Source of the DNA: an uncultured Pelagibacteraceae bacterium
GTDB taxonomy: Bacteria > Pseudomonadota > Alphaproteobacteria > Pelagibacterales > Pelagibacteraceae
DNA length: 61,466 nucleotides
NCBI GenBank assembly: GCA_902515625.1
Contig: CABXVD010000002.1
Span: 1 to 61,466 of the forward strand
Direction: 5' to 3'
Positions 39,956 to 50,461 of the stretch are shown here, piece by piece (positions within the stretch are counted from its first letter, which is position 1; each line of letters opens with the position of its first letter). A model generated the notes under the pieces. The model saw nothing but the letters and a program-made list of their open reading frames with translations. It ran no database searches and was not told the origin of the DNA. The translations under genes and the position numbers were made by a program.

Positions 39956-41344
39956 ATGAAATTAAGAAAAGAATTTGACAGCATTGGAAGTGTCAATGTT
40001 CCTAATGATAAGCTATGGGGAGCATCTACTCAAAGATCTAACAAATTTTTTAATATTGGTAAAATTTTAGTAAATATTTCCATCATCAAATCTATTGCTA
40101 TTATTAAGAGATCTGCAGCTATAGTTCACGCAAAAGACAAATTAATTGATAGCAGAATATCAAAATCTATCATAAGAGCTTCAGATGAAGTAATCAAGGG
40201 CAAGTTAGATAATAATTTTCCATTAAAAGTTTGGCAAACAGGCTCTGGAACACAAACAAATATGAATGTTAATGAAGTTATTGCCAATCGTGCAATAGAA
40301 ATAATGGGTGGGAAAAAAGGTTCAAAAAAACCTGTTCATCCAAATGATCATGTGAATAAATCACAATCCACAAATGATGTTTTTCCAACTGCAATGCATA
40401 TTTCGGTTGCAAAAGAAACATTAAGTAAATTGTTACCGAACTTAAAGATTTTAGAAAAAGAATTAAATAGAAAATCCAGAGAATTTAAAAATATAGTAAA
40501 AATTGGACGGACACATCTTCAAGACGCAACTCCTCTTTCTTTAGGTCAAGAATTTTCGGGATACCATGTACAAGTTAAAAAAAGTATCGAAAGGATTGAA
40601 CATGCTTTAAATGAGATTTTATTTCTTGCGCAAGGTGGAACAGCGGTTGGAACAGGAATAAATTCAAGAAAAAACTTTGATAAAAAAATAGTAAAAGAAA
40701 TAGCAAAATTTACAAAAATAAAATTCAAACCTGCGCCAAATAAATTTGCCGAGCTAGCTGCTCATGATTCGATAGTTAATTTTTCTGGAACCTTAAATAC
40801 ATGTGCAGTAGCTCTTATGAAGATATCTAATGATATTAGATTTTTAGGGTCAGGTCCAAGAGCTGGTTATGGAGAATTAATTTTACCTGAGAATGAACCA
40901 GGTTCATCGATAATGCCTGGCAAAATTAATCCGACTCAATGTGAGGCAGTTACAATGGTTTGCGTAAAAGTTATTGGAAACCATAACGGTATTACAATGG
41001 CTGGGTCTCATGGACATTTTGAATTGAATGTTTTCAAACCTTTGATTGCACATAATATTTTACAATCAATAGATCTTATAGCTGACAGTACTAAAAATTT
41101 TGCCGTTTATTGTGTTAGAGGGATAAAAGCGAATAAAAAGAAAATTCAGGAACATTTAGACAATTCTTTGATGCTCGTTACAGCGCTAGCACCTCATATT
41201 GGCTACGATAATGCTGCTAAAATTGCAAAAACGGCACTAAAAAACAATACCACCTTAAAACATGAAACATTAAAAACAGGACTGATTTCAGAAAAAGATT
41301 ATAAAAAAATAGTTGATCCTAAAAAAATGATCTATCCAGCGTAA
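39956..41344 (+). CDS. fumC: Fumarate hydratase class II
   Basis: GSGTQTNMNVNEVIANRA, GRTHLQDATPLSLGQEFSGY, GSSIMPGKINPTQCE. Confidence 0.95.
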   Translation: MKLRKEFDSIGSVNVPNDKLWGASTQRSNKFFNIGKILVNISIIKSIAIIKRSAAIVHAKDKLIDSRISKSIIRASDEVIKGKLDNNFPLKVWQTGSGTQTNMNVNEVIANRAIEIMGGKKGSKKPVHPNDHVNKSQSTNDVFPTAMHISVAKETLSKLLPNLKILEKELNRKSREFKNIVKIGRTHLQDATPLSLGQEFSGYHVQVKKSIERIEHALNEILFLAQGGTAVGTGINSRKNFDKKIVKEIAKFTKIKFKPAPNKFAELAAHDSIVNFSGTLNTCAVALMKISNDIRFLGSGPRAGYGELILPENEPGSSIMPGKINPTQCEAVTMVCVKVIGNHNGITMAGSHGHFELNVFKPLIAHNILQSIDLIADSTKNFAVYCVRGIKANKKKIQEHLDNSLMLVTALAPHIGYDNAAKIAKTALKNNTTLKHETLKTGLISEKDYKKIVDPKKMIYPA

Positions 41345-42831
41345 GTTTTAAGAAGATCATTAATAATATTTTTTAAATATATTTTATTTTGCATATCAGA
41401 ACCACGAAAATAAATAGTATTTAATTTTTTGTTAACTTTTTGATTATATTTCCCATCAACCATAATATCATTTATCAATAATGCTTTTTCATCAAACGAA
41501 TATGAAAAACCTAAGTCGATTGTTTTTATTTTTTTTCTATAATTCTTTGGTGTGAGAAAATACTTATAAATATTTTTAAAATCCATAATATTTATTTGTG
41601 ATTTTCCATCTAGGAACAGTTTACCATCCTTAACAAAAATTAATGAGTCTGTTAACTTTATAATTGCTTTATCATTCCATTCTATTCTTGTATCGTCTAT
41701 ATCAATTAGACCTTCTTGAATTTTAAATTTTAAAAAAAAATTTACAAAATTTTGATAATTTTGAATTTTATCAGCAATAATTTTTAATTTAAAATCTATA
41801 TTTTTATTGTTAAAAATACTAGTTCTTAACAATTCAGGAATAATTGCATTAGCTCCAAATAAATAAGAAATATTTATTTCTTGTGTATCCCCTTCAAGAC
41901 TAGAGTAAAAAGGCTTAAAATTTAATTTTCCCTTATATAAAAATTTTTGTTCATCTAATTCATCATAATAATTGAACTCAAAAAAATTTTTTTTGGATTT
42001 GTAATTTAAGAAACTTTTTTTTTTGTTAAAATGAAGAGTAGCTGAGCCTGATTTAGTACCATCATTGTAATCAAACATATTTTCAATTTGTAATGTTGCA
42101 AGATCTAGTTTTAACTTAGTGTATAATTTTTTTTCATCTTCATGATCAATTGCCTCAAAAGAAAAAGATGTGTTAAATATTTCATTTTCTGAATAAAGAA
42201 TATTTTTTAATTGATTTTGATCATAATAATAATTCAAGTTTTTAATTTTATTCATAAATAAAACTTCTTTCTCCAAATTTCTAAAGAAAAAATTACTATT
42301 TTTGATTTTTAAATCAGCATCTAAAAAATTATTATTTAAAATTTGGAGAAAGAAATTACTATTTTTATTATTCAATTCAAAATTTGCGTTCTCCAAAATA
42401 ACTTCATTAATATTAAAATTTTTTATAGAAAATAAATTATCTAAGGAGACATAGATTTTTATTTGGTTTATCTCTGCAATATTTTTTTGGTTTTTAATAA
42501 TAATAGAGTCTTTAGTTATAAAATGTGGTCTTGGGAAAAAATTATAATTTAGTCTTTGATTAAAAGTAAAGTCTAAGTTGAATTTACTTAACAGTTCATT
42601 TTTTAATTCTTTTGAAATATCGTCCTGTTTGTAAAATGTAGGTAGTAAAAGGTATGAAATTAAGAAAAAAAAAACTGCGACAACAGAGAAGATAATTTTA
42701 TTATTTCTCGCTAGAATTTTTAAATTATCAAATTTTAACTTGTTTAAATTTTGCTCTAATAGACTATTAATTGATTTACTAATGTTTTTTAAATTTTTAA
42801 CAAATAAGTTTTGCTTGGCCATTTTGATCAA
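41332..42831 (-). CDS. AsmA-like inner-membrane-anchored protein
   Basis: Single N-terminal TM then periplasmic beta-rich region, FNQRLNYNFFPRPHFITKDSII. Confidence 0.5.
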   Translation of the reverse strand: MIKMAKQNLFVKNLKNISKSINSLLEQNLNKLKFDNLKILARNNKIIFSVVAVFFFLISYLLLPTFYKQDDISKELKNELLSKFNLDFTFNQRLNYNFFPRPHFITKDSIIIKNQKNIAEINQIKIYVSLDNLFSIKNFNINEVILENANFELNNKNSNFFLQILNNNFLDADLKIKNSNFFFRNLEKEVLFMNKIKNLNYYYDQNQLKNILYSENEIFNTSFSFEAIDHEDEKKLYTKLKLDLATLQIENMFDYNDGTKSGSATLHFNKKKSFLNYKSKKNFFEFNYYDELDEQKFLYKGKLNFKPFYSSLEGDTQEINISYLFGANAIIPELLRTSIFNNKNIDFKLKIIADKIQNYQNFVNFFLKFKIQEGLIDIDDTRIEWNDKAIIKLTDSLIFVKDGKLFLDGKSQINIMDFKNIYKYFLTPKNYRKKIKTIDLGFSYSFDEKALLINDIMVDGKYNQKVNKKLNTIYFRGSDMQNKIYLKNIINDLLKTYAG

Positions 42832-42856
42832 GAAATCTTATAAAGTATTATTTTAA

Positions 42857-44893
42857 ATGATAAACAAAGATTATCTGGAAAATCTAAATGAACATCAAAA
42901 AGAGGCTGTATTACACCTAGATGGACCACTTTTAATTGTTGCTGGGGCTGGTTCAGGTAAAACTAAAGTTCTAACTTCCAGAATTGCCAATATTATTAAA
43001 GAAAAAAAGGCATTCCCTAATCAAATTTTAGCGGTAACTTTTACTAATAAAGCAGCAAAAGAAATGCAAAATAGAGTAAGTAATATTTTGGGATCTGCTG
43101 CAATTGGACTTTCTTGGCTTGGAACCTTTCACTCTATTTGTGCAAAACTACTTAGAAAACATGCATCTGCTGCAAACCTAAATTCAAATTTCACAATAAT
43201 AGATACAGACGATCAAATAAGACTTATTAAAAATATTTGTAAAGCTGAGAATGTAGATATTAAACAATTATCACCAAGATTTATATTGGCAATTGTAGAT
43301 CGTTGGAAGAACAAAGGATATTATCCATCTGAAGTCATTATTAGCAAAAAAGATATTTATGAAAAAACTATCTTGCCTCTGTATAAAATATATCAACAAA
43401 AATTAACTGATTTAAATTCATGTGACTTTGGTGATTTAATTTTACATACTGTAAAAGTCTTAGAGAACTATTCAGATATAAGAGAAATATATTCTAAAAA
43501 TTTTAAATATATTCTCGTTGACGAATATCAAGATACAAATTTTATTCAAAGTAAATGGCTTAATCTTTTATCTGAAAAAAATAAAAATATATGTTGTGTC
43601 GGGGATGATGATCAATCCATATACAGTTGGCGAGGAGCTGAAATTAAAAATTTTCTTGAATTCGATCAAATTTATAAAAATACAAAGGTCATAAGACTCG
43701 AGCAAAATTATAGGTCATCACAGAATATTCTATCTGTAGCATCTAATCTTATAGCTAATAATCAAAATCGAGTTGGAAAAACATTAACAACAAAGATGGA
43801 AGAAGGAGATTTAGTAAAATTAAACTGTTTTAAAAACGGTAAAGATGAAGCTATAGGAGTTTCAGATGAAATAGAAAAAAATATTAAGAAAAAATTTTCA
43901 TATAATAATGTTGCAATTCTTGTTAGAGCCATCTTTCAAACTCGAGAATTTGAAGAAAGATTTCTTAAAATAGGGATGCCTTATAGAATTTTAGGAGGAA
44001 CAAAATTTTATGAAAGAGCAGAAATTAAAGATTGCGTTGCTTATCTTAGATTGATTCATCAAGAAAAAGATGATTTAGCTTTTGAGAGAATTGTAAATAA
44101 TCCTAAGAGAGCAATAGGTGATAGTACTTTAAAAAATATTCACGAATTTGCAAAAGAAAATCATTTAAATTTAGAAAGAGCATCTATTAAGATGCTAGAA
44201 CAAAACCTCATTAAACCTAAAGCTAAAATTGGTCTAAGCTTATTTATTAATTCTTTAAATAAATGGAGAAATGATTTGAAAATTAAAAAATCAGGTCATA
44301 TTAAATTATTACAAATTGTCCTAGATGAATCAGGTTATTCAGCAATGCTTAAAAATAAAAAAGATTTAGATAACGAAAATAGACTAGAAAACATCAAAGA
44401 GTTACTAAGTGCTATGAAAGAGTTTGATACTTTGGATAGTTTTTTAGAACATGTATCTCTTGCAACCTCTGTAGATCAAGAATGGGATGGAGAAAAAGTT
44501 AATATGATGACAATGCATGCTGCAAAAGGTTTAGAATTTGATGTAGTTTTTTTACCAGGATGGGAAGAAGGACTATTCCCACATCAAAAATCTATTGAAG
44601 AAAAGGGCCAAAAAGGCCTCGAAGAGGAAAGAAGGCTTGCTTATGTTGGGATAACTAGAGCCAAACAAAAAGCTATAATTTCATTTTCAATGAATAGATT
44701 TTATCAAGGCGACTGGATTGATAGTATGGCATCAAGATTTATTGAGGAACTACCTGAAAAAAATTTAGAAAAAAATTCATTTTTTGATGATCAGTCTAAT
44801 ACAGAAGAGGATTTTGAGTTTAACCAAGATTTTGAAGTAGAAGAAGGAACCAGAAGTCCAGGATGGATACGATACCAAAAAAGAATAAAGTGA
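42857..44893 (+). CDS. uvrD: UvrD/PcrA-type ATP-dependent DNA helicase
   Basis: LNEHQKEAV, VAGAGSGKTKVLTSRI, VDEYQDTN, GDDDQSIYSWRGAE, TMHAAKGLEFDVVFLPG. Confidence 0.92.
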   Translation: MINKDYLENLNEHQKEAVLHLDGPLLIVAGAGSGKTKVLTSRIANIIKEKKAFPNQILAVTFTNKAAKEMQNRVSNILGSAAIGLSWLGTFHSICAKLLRKHASAANLNSNFTIIDTDDQIRLIKNICKAENVDIKQLSPRFILAIVDRWKNKGYYPSEVIISKKDIYEKTILPLYKIYQQKLTDLNSCDFGDLILHTVKVLENYSDIREIYSKNFKYILVDEYQDTNFIQSKWLNLLSEKNKNICCVGDDDQSIYSWRGAEIKNFLEFDQIYKNTKVIRLEQNYRSSQNILSVASNLIANNQNRVGKTLTTKMEEGDLVKLNCFKNGKDEAIGVSDEIEKNIKKKFSYNNVAILVRAIFQTREFEERFLKIGMPYRILGGTKFYERAEIKDCVAYLRLIHQEKDDLAFERIVNNPKRAIGDSTLKNIHEFAKENHLNLERASIKMLEQNLIKPKAKIGLSLFINSLNKWRNDLKIKKSGHIKLLQIVLDESGYSAMLKNKKDLDNENRLENIKELLSAMKEFDTLDSFLEHVSLATSVDQEWDGEKVNMMTMHAAKGLEFDVVFLPGWEEGLFPHQKSIEEKGQKGLEEERRLAYVGITRAKQKAIISFSMNRFYQGDWIDSMASRFIEELPEKNLEKNSFFDDQSNTEEDFEFNQDFEVEEGTRSPGWIRYQKRIK

Positions 44894-46572
44894 TGAATAA
44901 AATTAAGATTTTAAGAAATAAATTGAAACTACACAACATAGATGGATATGTTGTTCCAAAAAATGATGATTATTTCACCGAATATTCTAAAGTTAATCGA
45001 CTTAAAATAATATCAAATTTTAGTGGATCTGCAGGGCTTGCAATAATTTTAAAAAATAAAAATTACTTGTTTACCGACGGTAGATATACAATTCAAAGTC
45101 AGATTGAATGTGGTAAAAATTTTGAAATAATTAGTATTGAAAAATTAATTAATTGTAATTTATTTAAAAATCTTACTCTTGGTATTGATCCAAAGCTTTT
45201 TACCTATAAACAAATTAGAAAATTTTTCTTAAAATTTAATTATATAAAATATATAAATGAAAATTTAATAGATCAAATAGAAAAATTTAAAGTCGATGAT
45301 ACACATCCCTTTTTTCATTTAAATAAAAATATTGTTGGGGAAAGTCAAAATTCAAAATTAAATAAAATTTCGAGATATTTAAAAAAAAATAAGTCTGATT
45401 ATTTATTTATCAGTGCACCAGAAAATGTGGCATGGACTTTAAATATAAGGGGCAAAGATGGGCCAAATACACCTATGCCAAACTCAAGATTGATAGTTAG
45501 CAAAACAAAAAGAATTTATTTAATTGCTAATAAAATAAAATGTAAAAAACTAATTAATCAAAAAATTATAAATTCTAATCAAATTATAGATTTAAATGAA
45601 ATTTCAAAATTAAAAGGTAGTAGTTTTATTGTTGATGAAAACACTTGTTCTATTTATTTTGAAAATTTAATTAAATCAAAATATAAAATTAAAAAAAAAC
45701 AAGATCCAATTTATTATTTTAAATCAATTAAAAATAAGACTGAAATCAGTCATATGATAAAATCGCATATATCTGATGGTGCAGCATTAACCAAATTTTT
45801 ATATTGGATGAAGAATACTAATAAAAAACATATCACAGAAGTCCAGGCACAAAACAAATTGGAGAAATTTAGAAAACAAAACAAAAATTATCTTTATCCA
45901 AGTTTTAATACAATTGCTGGAACTGGAAAAAATGGAGCAATAGTTCATTATAGAGCGAAACCAGATAATTGTAGGATTATAAGAAAAAAAGATATATTTT
46001 TGTGTGACTCTGGAGGACAATACAAATATGGAACAACAGACGTTACTAGAACTCTTTGTTTCTCTAAGCAAAGCCAAAATATTAAAAATATTTACACCAA
46101 AGTTTTAAAAGGTCATATAGCGGTAGCAACCACTAATCTAAAAAAAGACAATTTTGGAAAAAAAATTGATATTAGGGCTAGAAAATTCCTTAAAAAAAGT
46201 AATTTAGATTATGCTCATGGAACTGGCCATGGTGTTGGTTTTTTTCTAAATGTTCATGAGGGACCACAATCAATATCCAAGATAAATAAAGTAAAAATTA
46301 AAGAAGGAATGATTTTAAGTAATGAACCTGGTTTTTACAAAAAAGATAAATTTGGAATTCGTATAGAAAATTTAGTCTACGTAAAAAGGCAAAATAAGAG
46401 ATTATTTTTTGAAAATTTAACCACAGCTCCTATTGAAAAAGATTTAATCAATTTTAATCTACTAACAAATTTTGAAAAGAATTATTTGTTTAAATATCAT
46501 TTAAACGTTTATTCTAAAATTTCAAAATATTTAAATTCAAATGAAAAAAAATGGTTAGCTAGTTTTATTTAA
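44893..46572 (+). CDS. pepP: M24 family Xaa-Pro aminopeptidase
   Basis: YLFTDGRYTIQ, CDSGGQYKYGTTDVTRT, HGTGHGVGFFLNVHEGP, SNEPGFYK. Confidence 0.9.
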   Translation: MNKIKILRNKLKLHNIDGYVVPKNDDYFTEYSKVNRLKIISNFSGSAGLAIILKNKNYLFTDGRYTIQSQIECGKNFEIISIEKLINCNLFKNLTLGIDPKLFTYKQIRKFFLKFNYIKYINENLIDQIEKFKVDDTHPFFHLNKNIVGESQNSKLNKISRYLKKNKSDYLFISAPENVAWTLNIRGKDGPNTPMPNSRLIVSKTKRIYLIANKIKCKKLINQKIINSNQIIDLNEISKLKGSSFIVDENTCSIYFENLIKSKYKIKKKQDPIYYFKSIKNKTEISHMIKSHISDGAALTKFLYWMKNTNKKHITEVQAQNKLEKFRKQNKNYLYPSFNTIAGTGKNGAIVHYRAKPDNCRIIRKKDIFLCDSGGQYKYGTTDVTRTLCFSKQSQNIKNIYTKVLKGHIAVATTNLKKDNFGKKIDIRARKFLKKSNLDYAHGTGHGVGFFLNVHEGPQSISKINKVKIKEGMILSNEPGFYKKDKFGIRIENLVYVKRQNKRLFFENLTTAPIEKDLINFNLLTNFEKNYLFKYHLNVYSKISKYLNSNEKKWLASFI

Positions 46573-48582
46573 CATTCTTAAAAATTCATCTTGATCTATA
46601 ATTTTAATCTTTAATGCTTTAGCGTTCTCTATTTTTTTTTTAGTTGGTTTTTCGCCAGTAATTAAATAATTTAATTTTTTAGATACACTACTCACTGTTG
46701 TACCAGAATTTTCTTCGATTAGTGATTTCACCTCCGCTCTACTAATGTTGTTTAATTTCCCTGTAACCAAAAAGGATTTGTCTCTTAATAAACCTTCGGT
46801 ATTAACAACTTTAGCTTCTTGGATATTTAGAAACTTATCTAATTCATTTAAAATTTTTATATTAATCTTTTTTGAAAAAAAGTTTTTAATAGAAACTAAT
46901 TGAGTTTCTCCAATCCCATCAATATTCAATAAATCACTATAATTATTTTTTTTTGACAAAGTTTTGAAATTTTGAAAGGATCCAAAATATCTTGATAATA
47001 ATTTAGCATTTTCTAATCCTATATGTCTTATCCCTAAGGAATAAATAAATCTTTCTAGAGAAATTTGTTTTTTTTTATCGACTGAATATCTTAAATTATC
47101 TGTCGACAGCTTACCCCATCCATCCAATTTTTCAATTCTATCATAATCCAATTTAAAAATATCTTGTGGAAGTTTGATTAAGCTAAGTTCCCAGAATTTT
47201 TCTACAATTTTTTTTCCAAATCCATCGATATTAAAAGCTTCTTTTGAAACGAAATGTTTAAGTTTTTCTTTTGCAATTCGTTTACATTCAAAGCCTTTAT
47301 CTGGGCACCGTCTTACAGCATCAAATTTTTTAGTAATTTTATTAAACTCTTTAATTGTTTCATAACCACATGGACACTTTTTTGGAAAGACAAATTTGAT
47401 TGATGTTTTTTTTCTCTTAGATATATCAACTGAAATGACATGAGGAATAACATCACCAGCTCTTTCTACTGTTACTGTATCTCCAATCCTGATATCTTTT
47501 CTTATAATTTCGTCTTCATTGTGCAAGGTTGCATTTGAAACCTGAACTCCGCCAATGTTGATTGGTTTAATTTTTGCAACTGGTGTTAAAGCACCGGTCC
47601 TTCCTATTTGAATTTCAATATCTTTAATTTCTGATACAGCTTTATTTGATGTAAATTTATGAGCAATTGCCCATCGAGGAGCATTAGCTACATAACCCAA
47701 TCTTTTTTGAAGATTAAATTCATTAACCTTATATACAATTCCATCTATATCAAAATCTAAGTTGGCTCTTGTTTTCTCAATATCATCATAATTTTGAATT
47801 AATTTTTTCACACCAATGATTAATTTATTTAAAGGATTAGTTTTAAAACCCCACTCACTTAGCTTTTCTAAATAATCAAATTGATTAGATACTTTTAGAC
47901 CTTTTTCAAAACCAAAAGTGTAAGCTATAAATTTTAATGGAATTTTTTTAGTATCTTCAGGGTTTTTTTGCCTAAGTGAGCCTGACGCTGCATTTCTAGG
48001 ATTTGCAAATTTATCTTTGAATTTATGAAAGTCACTATTTTGAATGAAAACTTCTCCTCTAATATCAATTTCTTTTGGAAAATTTTTAGACAAAATTTTT
48101 TTTGGTATATCTCTAATTGTGTATAAGTTTTTAGTTATATCTTCCCCTTCTCTTCCGTCGCCTCTAGATAAACCTTTTTCAAAAATACCATTTACATATG
48201 TTAATGAAGCGGAGATCCCATCAATTTTAGGTTCAGCACAGTATGAAATTTCAAAACCTACTTCTTTAGATAAGAAATTTGTTATTTTTTTCTCAAAATT
48301 TAACAAATCCTCCTCAGAAAATGCATTTCCTAAAGACAACATTGGAACTCTATGTGGAAATTTTTTAAAATTTTTTGAAGGTCTATGACCAATTAAAATG
48401 GAAGGTGAATCATTTGATTTTAAATATTTATGTTGTTTTTCTAAATTTAAAATATCACGTTTCAATCTATCATAATCACTATCAGAAACTAATGGATCAC
48501 TTTTATTAAAATAATAAAGGTTATATTTTTTTAATTTTTCAATATAGCTTTTATATTTTTTTTCTATTTCTTTTTTTTTCAT
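46555..48582 (-). CDS. ligA: NAD-dependent DNA ligase
   Basis: YCAEPKIDGISASLTY, RGDGREGEDIT, HhH repeats, C-terminal BRCT. Confidence 0.95.
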   Translation of the reverse strand: MKKKEIEKKYKSYIEKLKKYNLYYFNKSDPLVSDSDYDRLKRDILNLEKQHKYLKSNDSPSILIGHRPSKNFKKFPHRVPMLSLGNAFSEEDLLNFEKKITNFLSKEVGFEISYCAEPKIDGISASLTYVNGIFEKGLSRGDGREGEDITKNLYTIRDIPKKILSKNFPKEIDIRGEVFIQNSDFHKFKDKFANPRNAASGSLRQKNPEDTKKIPLKFIAYTFGFEKGLKVSNQFDYLEKLSEWGFKTNPLNKLIIGVKKLIQNYDDIEKTRANLDFDIDGIVYKVNEFNLQKRLGYVANAPRWAIAHKFTSNKAVSEIKDIEIQIGRTGALTPVAKIKPINIGGVQVSNATLHNEDEIIRKDIRIGDTVTVERAGDVIPHVISVDISKRKKTSIKFVFPKKCPCGYETIKEFNKITKKFDAVRRCPDKGFECKRIAKEKLKHFVSKEAFNIDGFGKKIVEKFWELSLIKLPQDIFKLDYDRIEKLDGWGKLSTDNLRYSVDKKKQISLERFIYSLGIRHIGLENAKLLSRYFGSFQNFKTLSKKNNYSDLLNIDGIGETQLVSIKNFFSKKINIKILNELDKFLNIQEAKVVNTEGLLRDKSFLVTGKLNNISRAEVKSLIEENSGTTVSSVSKKLNYLITGEKPTKKKIENAKALKIKIIDQDEFLRMLNKTS

Positions 48583-48583
48583 C

Positions 48584-49429
48584 TCATTTTAGGAGAGATT
48601 TAATTCTTGTAATTAAACTATCTGTTTTTTTTTCTTTTTTTTTATTTTTTTTTTTATTTAGTTCATAGTTTTTGTCAAACAAGACATATGTATTTTCATA
48701 CCACTGGGAAGATTGAAAATTATATCCTAATAGTTGAGCATATTTTTCAGCTTCATCTTTTAAGCCAATAGTATAGTATATTTCTACTAACCTATGAAGA
48801 GCCTCTTCTGTATAAATTGTTGAACTGTACTGATCAATTACAGCTCTGAACCTATTTATTGCAGATATCCATTTCTTTTTTTCAAAATAATATCGCCCTA
48901 TATACATTTCTTTAGATGCGATAGTATCGTTTATCAAATCTAACTTAAAACTAGCATCAATAGCATAATCTGTATTAGCATAATTCTTCACAATAAATAA
49001 AAAATTTTTTTTTGCTTTAAGCAATGATTGCAAATCTTTTTTTTCATCTATAATTTGCTCATAATGTGAAGTTGCTAATAAAAAGTAAGCATAGTCTAAA
49101 TTTTCGTGTTTTGGATAAACTTTTATAAATCTCTCCAACTCAGCTACTGCATCTCCATAATAATCTTGTATATAGTAAGAATAAGCAGCCATTAGTGCTG
49201 CTCTTGGAGCCCATAATGATTGAGGATATAGAATTTCTGCTTCATTAAATTTCTTTGCTGCAAACAAAACATCTCCTCCCTCCAAAGAAGATAGTCCTTC
49301 TTTATAGGCTTCTATCATTTGTAGATTTAAATTTTTTTCCTCTAATTTTGACTTTTTAATAATTTCTTTTGAACAAGATATATTTAAGATAATCACAAAA
49401 CCTAAAAAAATAAATTTTAAAAAATTCAT
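48584..49429 (-). CDS. bamD: Outer membrane assembly lipoprotein BamD
   Basis: Lipobox region LNISCSKE, TPR repeats LWAPRAALMAAYSYYIQDYYGDAVAELERFIKVYP. Confidence 0.88.
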   Translation of the reverse strand: MNFLKFIFLGFVIILNISCSKEIIKKSKLEEKNLNLQMIEAYKEGLSSLEGGDVLFAAKKFNEAEILYPQSLWAPRAALMAAYSYYIQDYYGDAVAELERFIKVYPKHENLDYAYFLLATSHYEQIIDEKKDLQSLLKAKKNFLFIVKNYANTDYAIDASFKLDLINDTIASKEMYIGRYYFEKKKWISAINRFRAVIDQYSSTIYTEEALHRLVEIYYTIGLKDEAEKYAQLLGYNFQSSQWYENTYVLFDKNYELNKKKNKKKEKKTDSLITRIKSLLK

Positions 49430-49476
49430 TATTAATTTATACTGATTTAAATTGAGATTTAAAAGATATCTTTAAT

Positions 49477-50397
49477 TTAAGCTATTGATTTTAAAAAAGA
49501 TTTATTAAGTAGAGTGTGAGGTAAGTTTTTTTCTTTTATTTCTAAAATTGAAAAATTGTTATTATTTTCAAATATTTTTCTAAGTAATTTATTTGTTAAG
49601 TAATGCCCACCTTGAGAACACTTAATACTACCAACTATTCTATACCCTGTGGTATAAAGGTCTCCTATACAATCTAGAATTTTATGATTTACGAATTCTT
49701 TCTGATTTCTTAACCCTTCTGGGTTTAATATTTCTTTACCTTTTACAACAATTGCATTTTCTAAACTTCCACCTTTTGCTAGGCCATTTTTTTTTATCAT
49801 CTCAATATCTTCAAATAAGCAATAAGTTCTTGAATTGTAAATGTCTCTTAAATCATCTTCATAAACTTTAATACTGTTTCTTTGATTTCCTATAACTTCA
49901 TTTTTATATTTTAGTTCAAAATCAATATCTAAGCTAAGCGTTGAAGGTTTGATAGATATATACCTTTCACCTTCAGAATAAGATATTTCTTTATCTATTT
50001 TAATAACTTTAATTGGAGAGTTACTTATTTCTAGTCCTGAGGCAATTAACTTTTCAATAAAAAGTTTTGCTGAGCCATCTAATATTGGAACTTCTTCATT
50101 ATCAATTTCAATTAATGCATTATCTATCCCAAAACCAAATAAAGCACCCATCAAATGTTCTATAGTTGCAACTTTTGCACCAAACTCATTTTCAATAGTT
50201 GTGTTAAGCGATGTATTTGTAACGTTATTAAAATTTGGATAAATTAAATTATTAAGCTTTAAATCAACTCTTTTAAAAACAATCCCAAAGTCAGGTTCTG
50301 CAGGCTTAATACAAACATTAACATTATGTCCACTATGTAAGGCTATACCACTAAAAGAAATATTATTTTTTATTGTTTTTTGAGTTAGATAAGACAC
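49477..50397 (-). CDS. lpxC: UDP-3-O-acyl-N-acetylglucosamine deacetylase
   Basis: GIALHSGHNVNV, TIEHLMGALFGFGIDNA, LRNQKEFVNHKILDCIGDLY. Confidence 0.95.
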   Translation of the reverse strand: MSYLTQKTIKNNISFSGIALHSGHNVNVCIKPAEPDFGIVFKRVDLKLNNLIYPNFNNVTNTSLNTTIENEFGAKVATIEHLMGALFGFGIDNALIEIDNEEVPILDGSAKLFIEKLIASGLEISNSPIKVIKIDKEISYSEGERYISIKPSTLSLDIDFELKYKNEVIGNQRNSIKVYEDDLRDIYNSRTYCLFEDIEMIKKNGLAKGGSLENAIVVKGKEILNPEGLRNQKEFVNHKILDCIGDLYTTGYRIVGSIKCSQGGHYLTNKLLRKIFENNNNFSILEIKEKNLPHTLLNKSFLKSIA

Positions 50398-50461
50398 AAC
50401 TGATTATTAATTTGTATCTACTAAAATTTAAAAACAACTAATGTTACCAGATAAGACGATT

